Part shown: positions 29,316-37,357 of the stretch, piece after piece | Layout of the letters: every line of letters begins with the position of its first letter | How positions within the stretch are numbered: position 1 is the stretch's first letter | Assembly: GCF_000428585.1 (NCBI RefSeq) | Contig: NZ_AUAF01000002.1 | Span: 1-64,000, forward strand | Length of the DNA: 64,000 bases | DNA from: Zooshikella ganghwensis DSM 15267 | GTDB taxonomy: Bacteria > Pseudomonadota > Gammaproteobacteria > Pseudomonadales > Zooshikellaceae | Direction of reading: 5' to 3' | Made by a program: the position numbers and the translations under genes | The notes under the pieces: model-generated | What the model was told of the DNA's origin: nothing | Seen by the model: only the letters and a program-made list of their open reading frames with translations | The model's database searches: none

Positions 29316-29957
29316 ATGTTGGACTATCTTGTTAACCCTGATATTGAAGATTACTGCCACCAAAACACAACCAAAGAGTCTGACTTGCTTCTCTCTCTCA
29401 TTGAAGCAACCAATAAAAATATGGGGTATCCCGTCAAATTATCAGGTAGACAGGTAGGACGCTTATTAAAACTGATCGTTAGCATCAGCCAAACCAAGAC
29501 TATTCTTGAAATTGGTATGTTCACTGGTTACTCAGCACTATCTATGGCTGAAGCATTACCTGACGATGGCAAAATTATTTGCTGCGAAACTAACCCTCGA
29601 GCCGTTGAGTTTGCTAAAGCATTTTTTGAGCAGTCACCTCATGGCGACAAAATTGATATTCGTTTTGGTAAAGCACTGGATACCATCGGCTCCTTTTCAG
29701 ACATTACTTTTGACCTAGTATTTATTGATGCTGACAAAAAAAATTACACCAATTACTTACATGCCACACTTCCTCTTGTTAGAAAGGGTGGACTCGTTAT
29801 TGTGGACAACGCCCTTTGGCAAGGTAACGTTCTAGCACCTAGTGATGAGAGAGATCAGGCTGTTGCTGACTTAAACCACTATGTTGCCGAAAGTGATGCT
29901 CTTGAAAATGTCTTGCTAAGCATTCGTGATGGAGTGAATATCATACGTAAGTGTTAG
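29316..29957 (+). CDS. Class I SAM-dependent O-methyltransferase
   Basis: A 213-residue protein of the caffeoyl-CoA/catechol O-methyltransferase family. TILEIGMFTGYSALSMAEALP is the SAM site, and FIDADKKNYTNYLHATLPLVRKGGLVIVDN carries the metal-binding aspartate and asparagine. Such bacterial enzymes methylate small catechols; the substrate here cannot be told. The stop overlaps by bases with that of the convergent channel gene. Confidence 0.88.
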   Translation: MLDYLVNPDIEDYCHQNTTKESDLLLSLIEATNKNMGYPVKLSGRQVGRLLKLIVSISQTKTILEIGMFTGYSALSMAEALPDDGKIICCETNPRAVEFAKAFFEQSPHGDKIDIRFGKALDTIGSFSDITFDLVFIDADKKNYTNYLHATLPLVRKGGLVIVDNALWQGNVLAPSDERDQAVADLNHYVAESDALENVLLSIRDGVNIIRKC

Positions 29958-30604
29958 GCCACTTTTTGGGAAATATGCATACCCACTAACCTCCCAACAA
30001 AAACAGCTAAGTAAAACTGTCCAACAACCGCTTCCAGTGCAGTCAAAGACTGCGCTGCTCGACTGATAGGGACAACATCGCCAAAGCCAAGTGTAGTTAA
30101 AGAAACGTAACTAAAATAGATAAACCCCCATACATCGTAACCATCCACCGCATTAATGCCATGAAAGGAATCAGGATGGAGCAACTCAATAAAGCTGTAG
30201 CAAAGCGCCCACCAAATACCAAACAATAGATAAATGCACATAGAGCCATAGAGGGTATCTCGCGTAATCACCGTATTCGCAAACACGAGTTTAATCATAC
30301 GAATAATGACGTACACAAAAAATACAATATATAAAAAGGTATCCAGCATCGCAAAGGTTGGTGTCCCTCGGCTCACTGATACCCAACCCGTAATTGCAGT
30401 GGGAATAGCTAGTATCAGGGATGAAATAAAGGCTCGCCGATCATGGCTAAAAACATAAATAGAACATACCAACAACAATGTTAAACTGGCTTTCAGCATA
30501 ACACTGCGGGTAATAAGCTCAGGAATTAAAGGAAATATAATAGCGACTAAAATAAGGGCTACTAAAAGTGACGCAAAACTATAACGAGGGACTTTGACTT
30601 TCAT
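29954..30604 (-). CDS. Two-pore-domain-type potassium channel protein
   Basis: A 216-residue inner-membrane protein with several hydrophobic helices and an ion-channel pore near the C-terminus: the selectivity filter is in SYVSLTTLGFGDVVPIS (TLGFGD). A final helix (ALEAVVGQFYLAVFVGRLVG) follows. The membrane-only architecture without a regulatory RCK domain suggests a simple K+ channel. It ends a short run of same-strand genes (thioesterase, DUF2804, channel). Confidence 0.85.
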   Translation of the reverse strand: MKVKVPRYSFASLLVALILVAIIFPLIPELITRSVMLKASLTLLLVCSIYVFSHDRRAFISSLILAIPTAITGWVSVSRGTPTFAMLDTFLYIVFFVYVIIRMIKLVFANTVITRDTLYGSMCIYLLFGIWWALCYSFIELLHPDSFHGINAVDGYDVWGFIYFSYVSLTTLGFGDVVPISRAAQSLTALEAVVGQFYLAVFVGRLVGMHISQKVA

Positions 30605-30639
30605 TTAAAGCAGCCTTATGCCATAGGCTTATCACTTAT

Positions 30640-31704
30640 CTACCACTTTGCATAATGTTCTTCAACAAACCCTAAAATATTATCGACTTGAATAGTACGT
30701 TGGCCGGTCTCTATCGTTCCTGAAAAATAGCCATAAAGCTGATGAAAATTAGTTGCCATTAACCATAAATTTAAACATTCTCGATGCGCTCCAAGAGGCG
30801 TAAAGGTCAAATCAAGCGACTTATCATAGGATGTGATATGCCATGGCAAATAAATATCATCAACATGATAATCAAAATGTATATGATCAATTTTTCCCAG
30901 CTGCCCATCCAGCCAATAGCAGTTTTCAGTAAAGCTTGTCTCATTGACACCCGCAGATAAATTCAACCCTAACCATTCACCTGAGCTTAACCTTCCCCCA
31001 AGGCACGCCCAATTCCAAAAGGTTTCCCGGCGCATATAACCAGCCGAAAAATCATGATGTGCTGATGCCTGTATTTGGGATAAATCAAAGTGCCCCCACT
31101 TACAGTCGATTTCACCCTGAACTGCCAGACCAGCCACTTTTTGCGCGTAGACCCAACCAGAGGGACCACAGCGAGTGCAAATTCGTAGTGGCTGCATGGG
31201 CTGGATAGCCTCATCAAATACACAATTTACATTGAGGTTTGGTAGCTCGATACGCAGTGACTTAGTACGCGTTAACCGATCATATTTCATAACAATAACG
31301 CGATTTCCACGTTTAAAATAACTACCGCCTTCATCAGGACTTAAACTTAAATGGCAGTTTTGACTCAGTACATCATGAAATGTCAGTGCCCACCGACGCT
31401 TAGAAGGTGGATGGTACAAATAACAAAAAGCCAGCCCCACAAGTTTAGTATCAACCAGGGCACAGCCTAAAACGATCTCAGGCGAGATAATACCGTAATA
31501 TTGAAATGCATTAAAACCAAACCAACGCTGCCAGCGTGATGCTGCTTTTCCCATTGGTGTTAATAGGCGACAATCACGATAATTAATTTCGGAGACCGGG
31601 TAATCTATAACCCCAAACCTTGGCTGGCCATTTTGCTGGATAAGCTTTGTATCAGGGAACTGCACTACAGATTGATGTTGATCGATCAGCATGCTTTCGC
31701 TCAA
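30640..31704 (-). CDS. DUF2804 family protein
   Basis: A 354-residue protein of an uncharacterised family, recognised by NYRDCRLLTPMGKAASRWQR, FQYYGIISPEIVLGCALVD and the C-terminal YGYFSGTIE motif. No signal peptide or membrane helix is obvious. A relation to lipocalin-like or CrtC-like beta folds has been suggested for similar families, but I cannot verify that. The first in-frame start is a TTG that overlaps the thioesterase TGA and has GGGAG six bases upstream; ATG 31692 is the alternative. It is translationally coupled to the thioesterase, which hints at an acyl-linked role. Confidence 0.75.
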   Translation of the reverse strand: MSESMLIDQHQSVVQFPDTKLIQQNGQPRFGVIDYPVSEINYRDCRLLTPMGKAASRWQRWFGFNAFQYYGIISPEIVLGCALVDTKLVGLAFCYLYHPPSKRRWALTFHDVLSQNCHLSLSPDEGGSYFKRGNRVIVMKYDRLTRTKSLRIELPNLNVNCVFDEAIQPMQPLRICTRCGPSGWVYAQKVAGLAVQGEIDCKWGHFDLSQIQASAHHDFSAGYMRRETFWNWACLGGRLSSGEWLGLNLSAGVNETSFTENCYWLDGQLGKIDHIHFDYHVDDIYLPWHITSYDKSLDLTFTPLGAHRECLNLWLMATNFHQLYGYFSGTIETGQRTIQVDNILGFVEEHYAKW

Positions 31705-32141
31705 ACCTGGCTCCCTTCTAGTTTACGAATAGCTTCAACCACATGATCAGGCAACGCAGTTTTTGCTTCTTTTGATATATCAAAGCAAACTACAGTCCCA
31801 AATCCCTCTGCTGCAACACGTTGTGCTTTTTCACTAAAAACAACATATTGCATCTTTAACCTGTCAGTCAGTATTTCCGTTACTTTCGCTCCAATAACCA
31901 GCTTGTCTGGATATACCAGTGGCATTTTAAAGCGACAGGAGGTTTCAGCCAGAACAGGCACAAGGTGTTGTGCATCTAATAAATTACCCAACAGTAGACG
32001 CTCAAAATAGGCTATGCGAACATTTTCAAAATAACGGAAATAAACAGTATTATTTAAATGCCCTAACGCATCCATCTGCCCCCATTCTACTGCTGTTTCA
32101 AGAACCACAGGCATTGAAGCAATATCGAAAGATGATGCCAT
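31701..32141 (-). CDS. Acyl-CoA thioesterase (4HBT hotdog fold)
   Basis: A 146-residue single hotdog domain. WGQMDALGHLNNTVYFRYFENVRIAYFERL carries the 4-hydroxybenzoyl-CoA thioesterase signature with the catalytic aspartate (MDALGHLNN). Likely hydrolyses acyl-CoA or acyl-ACP; substrate unknown. GGGAG lies seven bases before the ATG. It overlaps the DUF2804 gene. Confidence 0.87.
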   Translation of the reverse strand: MASSFDIASMPVVLETAVEWGQMDALGHLNNTVYFRYFENVRIAYFERLLLGNLLDAQHLVPVLAETSCRFKMPLVYPDKLVIGAKVTEILTDRLKMQYVVFSEKAQRVAAEGFGTVVCFDISKEAKTALPDHVVEAIRKLEGSQV

Positions 32142-32328
32142 AAACCAACTCCCTGGACTTCACCATTATGTCTACATAAGCCTAAATAATAAAAAACTCA
32201 GCTAGCGAATTGTATCCAAGCTGCAACAGGAAACCTGCTATGAAATGTGACTTTTTGGTTTTAATTCAGCCGTCTTTCAACAAGCTTAGAGGTTGTTTAA
32301 TCCTTTAAACACTACCTACTTAATACCC

Positions 32329-32784
32329 TCATTCAAAAGAGTGAGTCGAAGATGACTCAGTTAGGGTCTTTTCCTGATGTTTTAAGATACGAGGCCAGCG
32401 TGCACTTTTATGTTGCGACTTTGGGTCTGTGACTGTAACAACATAGACTCGTGTAATACCAGCATCCTCGACCAATAAACCCTGAATAAACTCATCTTTA
32501 CCTAAGCTATACCACTGACTATTCCCCAACTGGTCCTTTTCCATAAACCCATCGATGATAATCTTGACTGGCCTAGGGTTATAGCTACTCCACTTTCCAG
32601 AATAAATTGACTCCAAGCGAGCCCAACCACCCAAAGGTGTAAAACCAGGTTGTTTTTCCCTTCGTCCCCAGGGAATAAGTAATACCTGCCCACGTTTATT
32701 ACGAACAGGTAAACAGCTTTTCGGGTTTGGGAAAAAAGTACGAATTGTTTCTTCTGCTTGTTGGTACGTAACCCCGCCACACAT
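32329..32784 (-). CDS. Compact HMCES/YedK-like (SRAP) protein
   Basis: A 151-residue protein with the invariant N-terminal MC of SRAP proteins (Cys2 forms a thiazolidine crosslink with abasic sites). LPVRNKRGQVLLIPWGRR and GWARLESI correspond to the family's PVxR...LxxMRWG and NARAET segments, and GFMEKDQ to GFYEW. HKSARWPRIL near the end resembles HxRMPVIL. The usual asparagine of NARAET is not there and the chain is shorter than YedK (about 220). It directly follows bolA (stop and start codons are adjacent). Likely a divergent member; activity uncertain. Confidence 0.6.
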   Translation of the reverse strand: MCGGVTYQQAEETIRTFFPNPKSCLPVRNKRGQVLLIPWGRREKQPGFTPLGGWARLESIYSGKWSSYNPRPVKIIIDGFMEKDQLGNSQWYSLGKDEFIQGLLVEDAGITRVYVVTVTDPKSQHKSARWPRILKHQEKTLTESSSTHSFE

Positions 32785-33096
32785 TTAATGCTGCCCACCC
32801 TGGCAGTTGGGTGATTGTGGAGCACTGGCCGATCTTGCTTGCCACTCATCTGGCGTATAGGTATGAAGCGCTAACGCATGCACCGGACCCGCTAGTTCAT
32901 TAGCAAGTAATTGATAAACCTGTTGATGGCGAGCCACACTGCGCTTATCTGCAAAGGCATTAGAGACAACAATAACCTTAAAGTGTGTACTTGAATTTGG
33001 TGGGACATTGTGCATATAACTTTCATTTTGCACATCTAAATATGTTGGCTGCAAGCCCTCATTTAGCTTGCTCATAATGGTATCTTGCACACTCAT
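32785..33096 (-). CDS. bolA: BolA family protein
   Basis: A 103-residue BolA-fold protein, which binds monothiol glutaredoxins and influences morphology and stress response. HFKVIVVSNAFADKRSVARHQQVYQLL is the family signature, followed by HALALHTYTPDEW. GAGGG lies seven bases before ATG. The HMCES-like gene follows without a gap. Confidence 0.93.
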   Translation of the reverse strand: MSVQDTIMSKLNEGLQPTYLDVQNESYMHNVPPNSSTHFKVIVVSNAFADKRSVARHQQVYQLLANELAGPVHALALHTYTPDEWQARSASAPQSPNCQGGQH

Positions 33097-33240
33097 GCAC
33101 GAACCCTCAGCACTAAGAAACGATTAAGGAAAGCCTAACAGAATTAACGTACACCATACACGCATAAAGACTAGGGTTAAGTGCTAAGGTACAGGGAATA
33201 AGTGGGCTCTTGTTTTTGGAAGGAAGGGACTCATAAGAAA

Positions 33241-33296
33241 AAGACAGGCAGAACAGCTAAAAGGACCTGACCTCTTTTACCTGCCAAACCTGTCTT
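33241..33296 (-). terminator. Terminator-like hairpin before bolA
   Basis: AAGACAGG (33241-33248) and CCTGTCTT (33289-33296) pair; inner GGCAG/CTGCC and AAAAGG/CCTCTTTT add to the stem. On the minus strand it is followed by TTTTTCTT. It lies about 145 bp upstream of the bolA start on the same strand. Confidence 0.55.
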
Positions 33297-33302
33297 CTAA
33301 GG

Positions 33303-33321
33303 ACATATCAAGTTGATATGT
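33303..33321. repeat. Perfect 19-bp palindrome
   Basis: ACATATCAAGTTGATATGT reads the same on both strands around a central base. It could be an operator or part of an RNA fold next to the terminator-like hairpin. Confidence 0.6.
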
Positions 33322-33804
33322 ATTAGCGGGTAAAACCCACCCATTGCTTTTTGTTGTATGCAGCCAAAAGCCGAGCAATAATTAATGATTATTATCTACC
33401 AATTCTTGCGTTCATTCTTGTACCGCAGGCTCTCCTTAAGTTTTTCAGTAATATTATTCAGCTCGTTAACACGAGACTTGAATTGTTTTTTACATTACAT
33501 ATCACAGCGTTTAATGCTTACTACTGTTATCGTGCTTTACAAACCAAGCACATTTACCTAAAAACACCATCTGTCTTGAATTACTTAAGCGGTTTATACT
33601 AATACTTTATCTATGTTGTAAGCCTAGCACTGATTCCTACAAAGGATATTTGACCCGAGTCAATACGAACAAATAACTAAACAACACTATATTTTCTATT
33701 GATTTACCGCAGTTTTTCCAAAACCAGTAAGTTATCCTCTTTAGCAGAAATAAATAATTCACATTTAAAAGTTTCAACAAGCCTCAGTTAGTAATAGACA
33801 TCAA
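33322..33804. other. Gap between bolA and yebG
   Basis: No supported gene. The plus-strand open frame at 33351-33602 starts only with TTG and has no ribosome binding site. The stretch holds the candidate minus-strand transcript described separately, and the palindrome at 33650-33663. Confidence 0.5.
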
Positions 33805-33824
33805 TACTGACATTTTATACAGTA
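33805..33824. promoter_or_regulatory. LexA (SOS) box upstream of yebG
   Basis: TACTGACATTTTATACAGTA fits the gammaproteobacterial LexA consensus TACTG-N10-CAGTA exactly at the conserved ends. It lies 63 bp upstream of the yebG ATG. YebG is SOS-induced in E. coli, so LexA repression is expected. Confidence 0.9.
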
Positions 33825-33887
33825 TGCGCTTTACTCTAGGGATACCAACACAACCCTTATCCTGTGTAAATTCAAACGAGGTGACCC

Positions 33888-34181
33888 ATGCCGGTAATAC
33901 CCATGTGGAAATGTGATAGGGATGGCAGTATGTTTGATGATAAAAAAGCTGCAGAAGAGCACGATAAAATGCTAGAACTGGCGGCAAACATCACACACAT
34001 GTTAGAACGCCATTATGCGACATTAGATGAAGAGCTTGCTGAAGACATTGGTTTGCTTTTCGCTCAAAACAAAGAAACGATTGCTAAAGCAATAAAAGGT
34101 AAGCCTGAGCTTATTCTGGAAATAGAGCCACAGGCGGAACAGAAAGCCTCCACCAAAAAAGCTGAGAAAAAGGAGGCATAA
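33888..34181 (+). CDS. yebG: DNA damage-inducible protein YebG
   Basis: A 97-residue YebG-family protein. MFDDKKAAEEHDKMLELAANI is the conserved segment (E. coli has MSFTSKKEADAYDKMLD). The C-terminal end is lysine-, alanine- and glutamate-rich. Its biochemical role is unknown; it is induced by DNA damage in E. coli. AGGTG precedes the ATG, and a full LexA box lies upstream. Confidence 0.88.
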   Translation: MPVIPMWKCDRDGSMFDDKKAAEEHDKMLELAANITHMLERHYATLDEELAEDIGLLFAQNKETIAKAIKGKPELILEIEPQAEQKASTKKAEKKEA

Positions 34182-34190
34182 TGCTGCATT

Positions 34191-34225
34191 ACTGGCTTAC
34201 ACTTTATTCAGCCTTGTGAGCCAGT
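34191..34225 (+). terminator. Hairpin after yebG
   Basis: ACTGGCT and AGCCAGT form a seven-base stem followed by a moderately T-rich stretch, ten bases past the yebG stop. Confidence 0.4.
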
Positions 34226-34317
34226 CTGACAGTTATTATTTGTCTCACCTCCCTATTGTCATTCTGTCAGGATCAGCTACCATAGCGGCTTTTTTTCAGA
34301 GGTAGTAGGCGTAAAGC

Positions 34318-37200
34318 ATGACGACATTTGTTCCAGGACAACGTTGGATTAGTGATACCGAAACAGAGCTAGGCCTGGGTACCATTCTGACGCTTGAGAA
34401 CCGCCTGGTCACGCTATTGTTTCCTTCCACTGGCGACACACGGATTTACTCTATTCATAATGCCCCCTTGACCCGGGTGGTTTTTAATGTGGGAGATACC
34501 ATTGAAAATCATGAAGGGGAGCAAATTGAGGTCACTGATGTCGCGATTAACAATGAGTTAATCACATATACTGGTAATGACACACAAGGCAAAGCTGTCG
34601 AAGTGCCTGAATCATGCTTGGGTAACTTCATCACATTTAATAAACCCCAAGAACGACTGTTGGCTGGACAAATTGACCAAAACCAACATTTCTCACTTAG
34701 ATATAAAACATTACAACATAATCACCAGCTACTTAGCTCTAAGCTTCTGGGTTTAGTAGGCTCACGTACAGCATTAATTCCTCACCAGCTGCATATTGCT
34801 TACGAAGTTGGACAGCGAACAGCACCCCGTGTATTACTTGCCGATGAAGTTGGACTAGGTAAAACCATTGAAGCCGGGTTAATCATATATCAACAGCTTT
34901 TAGCAATGCGTGCCCAGCGCGTGCTAGTCATAGTACCTGAAACCCTTCAGCATCAGTGGCTTGTAGAACTTCTTCGTCGTTTTAACCTGCACTTTAGCCT
35001 GTTTGATTTAGAGCGCTGTCAGCAATACCCTGACGACAATCCTTTTGACAGTGCTCAGCTTGTACTTACAAGTTTGGAGTTTCTCACCCAGCACTCAGCT
35101 TATCATGACCAGTGTTGCAAGGCGGGCTGGGACTTAATGATTGTTGACGAAGCTCACCACTTAACCTGGTCTGCAGAACAACCTAGCGTACCTTATTTAT
35201 GCATTGAGCAGCTTGCTCAAGCAACACCTGGTGTACTTCTGCTGACAGCAACGCCCGAACAACTTGGAAAGGAAAGCCATTTTGCTCGATTAAGGCTGTT
35301 AGATCCTGAACGCTTTCATAGCCTAGAAGCATTTATAGAAGAAGAAACCGCCTATGCACCAGTAGCAAAAGCCGTTCAAAACTTAATTGAGTTTGACTCA
35401 ATGAGTGAAGATACAGCCAAATTACTACTGACATTTACCTCCACCGAACAGCACAAAGCACAAGATTTAATAAACATTATCCAAACATCTAAAGATAACG
35501 ACGAGCGTGAGCAAGCAAAGTCAGTACTCATCAATATACTGCTTGATAGACACGGTACCAGTCGTGTTCTATTTCGTAATACACGTGCAGGTGTTCATGG
35601 TTTTCCAGGCAGGCTCCTACAACCCTATCCTCAGCCAATCCCCGAACTTTACACGCTGGCATGGGAAGATAGCGACAAGCTAGAGGAATTTCTCTTTCCT
35701 GAAATCGCATACCAACAAAGAATTACTATTGATGATAAAGACCCTTGGTGGCGATTTGACCCAAGAATTGACTGGCTGCTTACACTACTTAAGGCATTGA
35801 AAGGCGAAAAAATATTACTTATTTGCGCCAATGCAACAACAGCCCTTGACCTTGATGAAGCTATTCGTGTTCGTTCCGGTGTACCAAGTGCCGTATTTGA
35901 AGAGGGTATGTCAATCATTGAGCGGGATCGTGCTGCGGCTTATTTCGCAGACCAGGAGTATGGCGCACAAATTTTAATTTGCTCAGAAATTGGTAGTGAG
36001 GGTCGCAACTTCCAGTTTGCTCATCACTTAGTTTTATTTGATTTACCACTCAACCCTGACCTGCTTGAACAGCGCATTGGTCGACTTGATCGAATTGGTC
36101 AAACTGAAGCTATTAGAATTCATGTGCCTTACTTTGAAGGCTCAACTCAAGCCATGATTTATAGCTGGTACCATGATGGCTTAAATGCTTTTCTGGATAC
36201 CTGCCCTGCTGGCACTCAGTTATACTCGATTTTTCAGGATGAAATTACCACGTTATGCCAGCAAACAAACCCATTGGAAGATGATAAGTGGCCAGCATTA
36301 CTTAAAAATACCCAACAGCAGCTAAAGCAAATTGCCCATAACCTTCATGAAGGTAGAGACAGACTTCTTGAGCTCAACTCTCAAGGTAATATAAAAAGTT
36401 TTGACCTAATCAACGCGCTACAAAATGAAGGTAACGCAAAAAAACTGCGTAAATACACAGAAAAATTATTTAGCTGCTTTGGTATTGATCATGAAGATCA
36501 CTCAAAAGATTGCATTGTCGTAAGACCCAGCGAGCAAATGCTAGTACCTTCATTCCCAGGCTTACAAGAAGAAGGTATGACGATGACCTTTAATCGGGAT
36601 ATTGCACTGAGCCGTGAAGATATGCACTTTCTGACCTGGGAGCACCCTCTCGTGCGCAATGGAATGGAGATGCTACTGGATAGTGAGTTTGGTAATACAA
36701 CCGTTGCCTTACTCAAAAATAAAGCTCTGAAGCCTGGAACTATGCTAGTCGAAGCAATTTATGTAGTCGCTCCACCAGCAGATCACCAGCAATTACAACG
36801 CTTTTTACCACCCACTAGCATTCGCACGTTGATTGATCCTAAAGGTAATGATCTCAATACTAGTGTTAATTTTGAGACACTCGATGCCCAACTCCACCCG
36901 ATAAAGAAAAAGACCTCACGAAAACTAATCAAAGCGCAGCATGAACCCATAATGCAAGCATTAAAGCAAGCAGAAAACGCTGCTGCACAACAGATGCCGG
37001 CTATTGTCCAGTCAGCTACTCAGGCTTTTAGGACAACACTTGAATCTGACCTTGAGCGCTTACAAGCGCTAAAAGAGGTAAACCCTAATATTCGAGAAGA
37101 AGAAATAACACATCTTCAGCAAACTATCGCATCAGGTCTCATTGGATTATCTCAGGCTCAACTTCGACTTGATGCAGTTCGTGTAATGTTTGCCGGGTAA
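34318..37200 (+). CDS. rapA: RNA polymerase-associated ATPase RapA
   Basis: SWI2/SNF2-family ATPase that recycles RNA polymerase. The 960 residues (E. coli 968) begin with two Tudor-like domains. The ATPase follows: LADEVGLGKTIEAGLI (motif I), IVDEAHH (motif II), LLTATPEQLGKESHFARLRLLDP, and in the second lobe GSEGRNFQFAHHLVLFDLP and QRIGRLDRIGQ (motifs V-VI). AGG lies eight bases before the ATG. A strong bidirectional terminator separates it from the convergent lpxL. Confidence 0.96.
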   Translation: MTTFVPGQRWISDTETELGLGTILTLENRLVTLLFPSTGDTRIYSIHNAPLTRVVFNVGDTIENHEGEQIEVTDVAINNELITYTGNDTQGKAVEVPESCLGNFITFNKPQERLLAGQIDQNQHFSLRYKTLQHNHQLLSSKLLGLVGSRTALIPHQLHIAYEVGQRTAPRVLLADEVGLGKTIEAGLIIYQQLLAMRAQRVLVIVPETLQHQWLVELLRRFNLHFSLFDLERCQQYPDDNPFDSAQLVLTSLEFLTQHSAYHDQCCKAGWDLMIVDEAHHLTWSAEQPSVPYLCIEQLAQATPGVLLLTATPEQLGKESHFARLRLLDPERFHSLEAFIEEETAYAPVAKAVQNLIEFDSMSEDTAKLLLTFTSTEQHKAQDLINIIQTSKDNDEREQAKSVLINILLDRHGTSRVLFRNTRAGVHGFPGRLLQPYPQPIPELYTLAWEDSDKLEEFLFPEIAYQQRITIDDKDPWWRFDPRIDWLLTLLKALKGEKILLICANATTALDLDEAIRVRSGVPSAVFEEGMSIIERDRAAAYFADQEYGAQILICSEIGSEGRNFQFAHHLVLFDLPLNPDLLEQRIGRLDRIGQTEAIRIHVPYFEGSTQAMIYSWYHDGLNAFLDTCPAGTQLYSIFQDEITTLCQQTNPLEDDKWPALLKNTQQQLKQIAHNLHEGRDRLLELNSQGNIKSFDLINALQNEGNAKKLRKYTEKLFSCFGIDHEDHSKDCIVVRPSEQMLVPSFPGLQEEGMTMTFNRDIALSREDMHFLTWEHPLVRNGMEMLLDSEFGNTTVALLKNKALKPGTMLVEAIYVVAPPADHQQLQRFLPPTSIRTLIDPKGNDLNTSVNFETLDAQLHPIKKKTSRKLIKAQHEPIMQALKQAENAAAQQMPAIVQSATQAFRTTLESDLERLQALKEVNPNIREEEITHLQQTIASGLIGLSQAQLRLDAVRVMFAG

Positions 37201-37277
37201 AGTGTCTGGAAAACATAAAGCAAGTAGGTGCCGCTAACGCCCTACTTACTGCCTTGCTATTAAACTAATCACGTCGT

Positions 37278-37314
37278 AAAGATACCTCTCGCATAGTTTT
37301 ATCGAGGTATCTTT
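37278..37314. terminator. Bidirectional terminator between rapA and lpxL
   Basis: AAAGATACCTC and GAGGTATCTTT form a perfect 11-base stem with T on both outgoing sides, between convergent genes. Confidence 0.85.
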
Positions 37315-37357
37315 TAACACTCCTAACCAAAAATCTCCTAAACGAAAAACGCTGAAA

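Larger units (their letters stand above)
33235..33586 (-). ncRNA. Candidate small RNA or small transcript upstream of bolA
   Basis: On the minus strand a sigma70-like promoter can be drawn: TTACAA at 33616-33621, 17 bases, TATAAA at 33593-33598. A terminator-like hairpin ends about 350 bases later at 33241-33296. No ORF with a ribosome binding site fills the interval; a stretch reading QFKSRVNELNNITEKLKESL (33417-33476) is open but has no start. The palindrome TTGACCCGAGTCAA (33650-33663) lies upstream of the promoter. All of this is from inspection, so the call is tentative. Confidence 0.25.

Noticed and set aside
33351-33602. 83-codon plus-strand frame between bolA and yebG
   Set aside because: Only a TTG start, no ribosome binding site, and composition typical of random AT-rich sequence.
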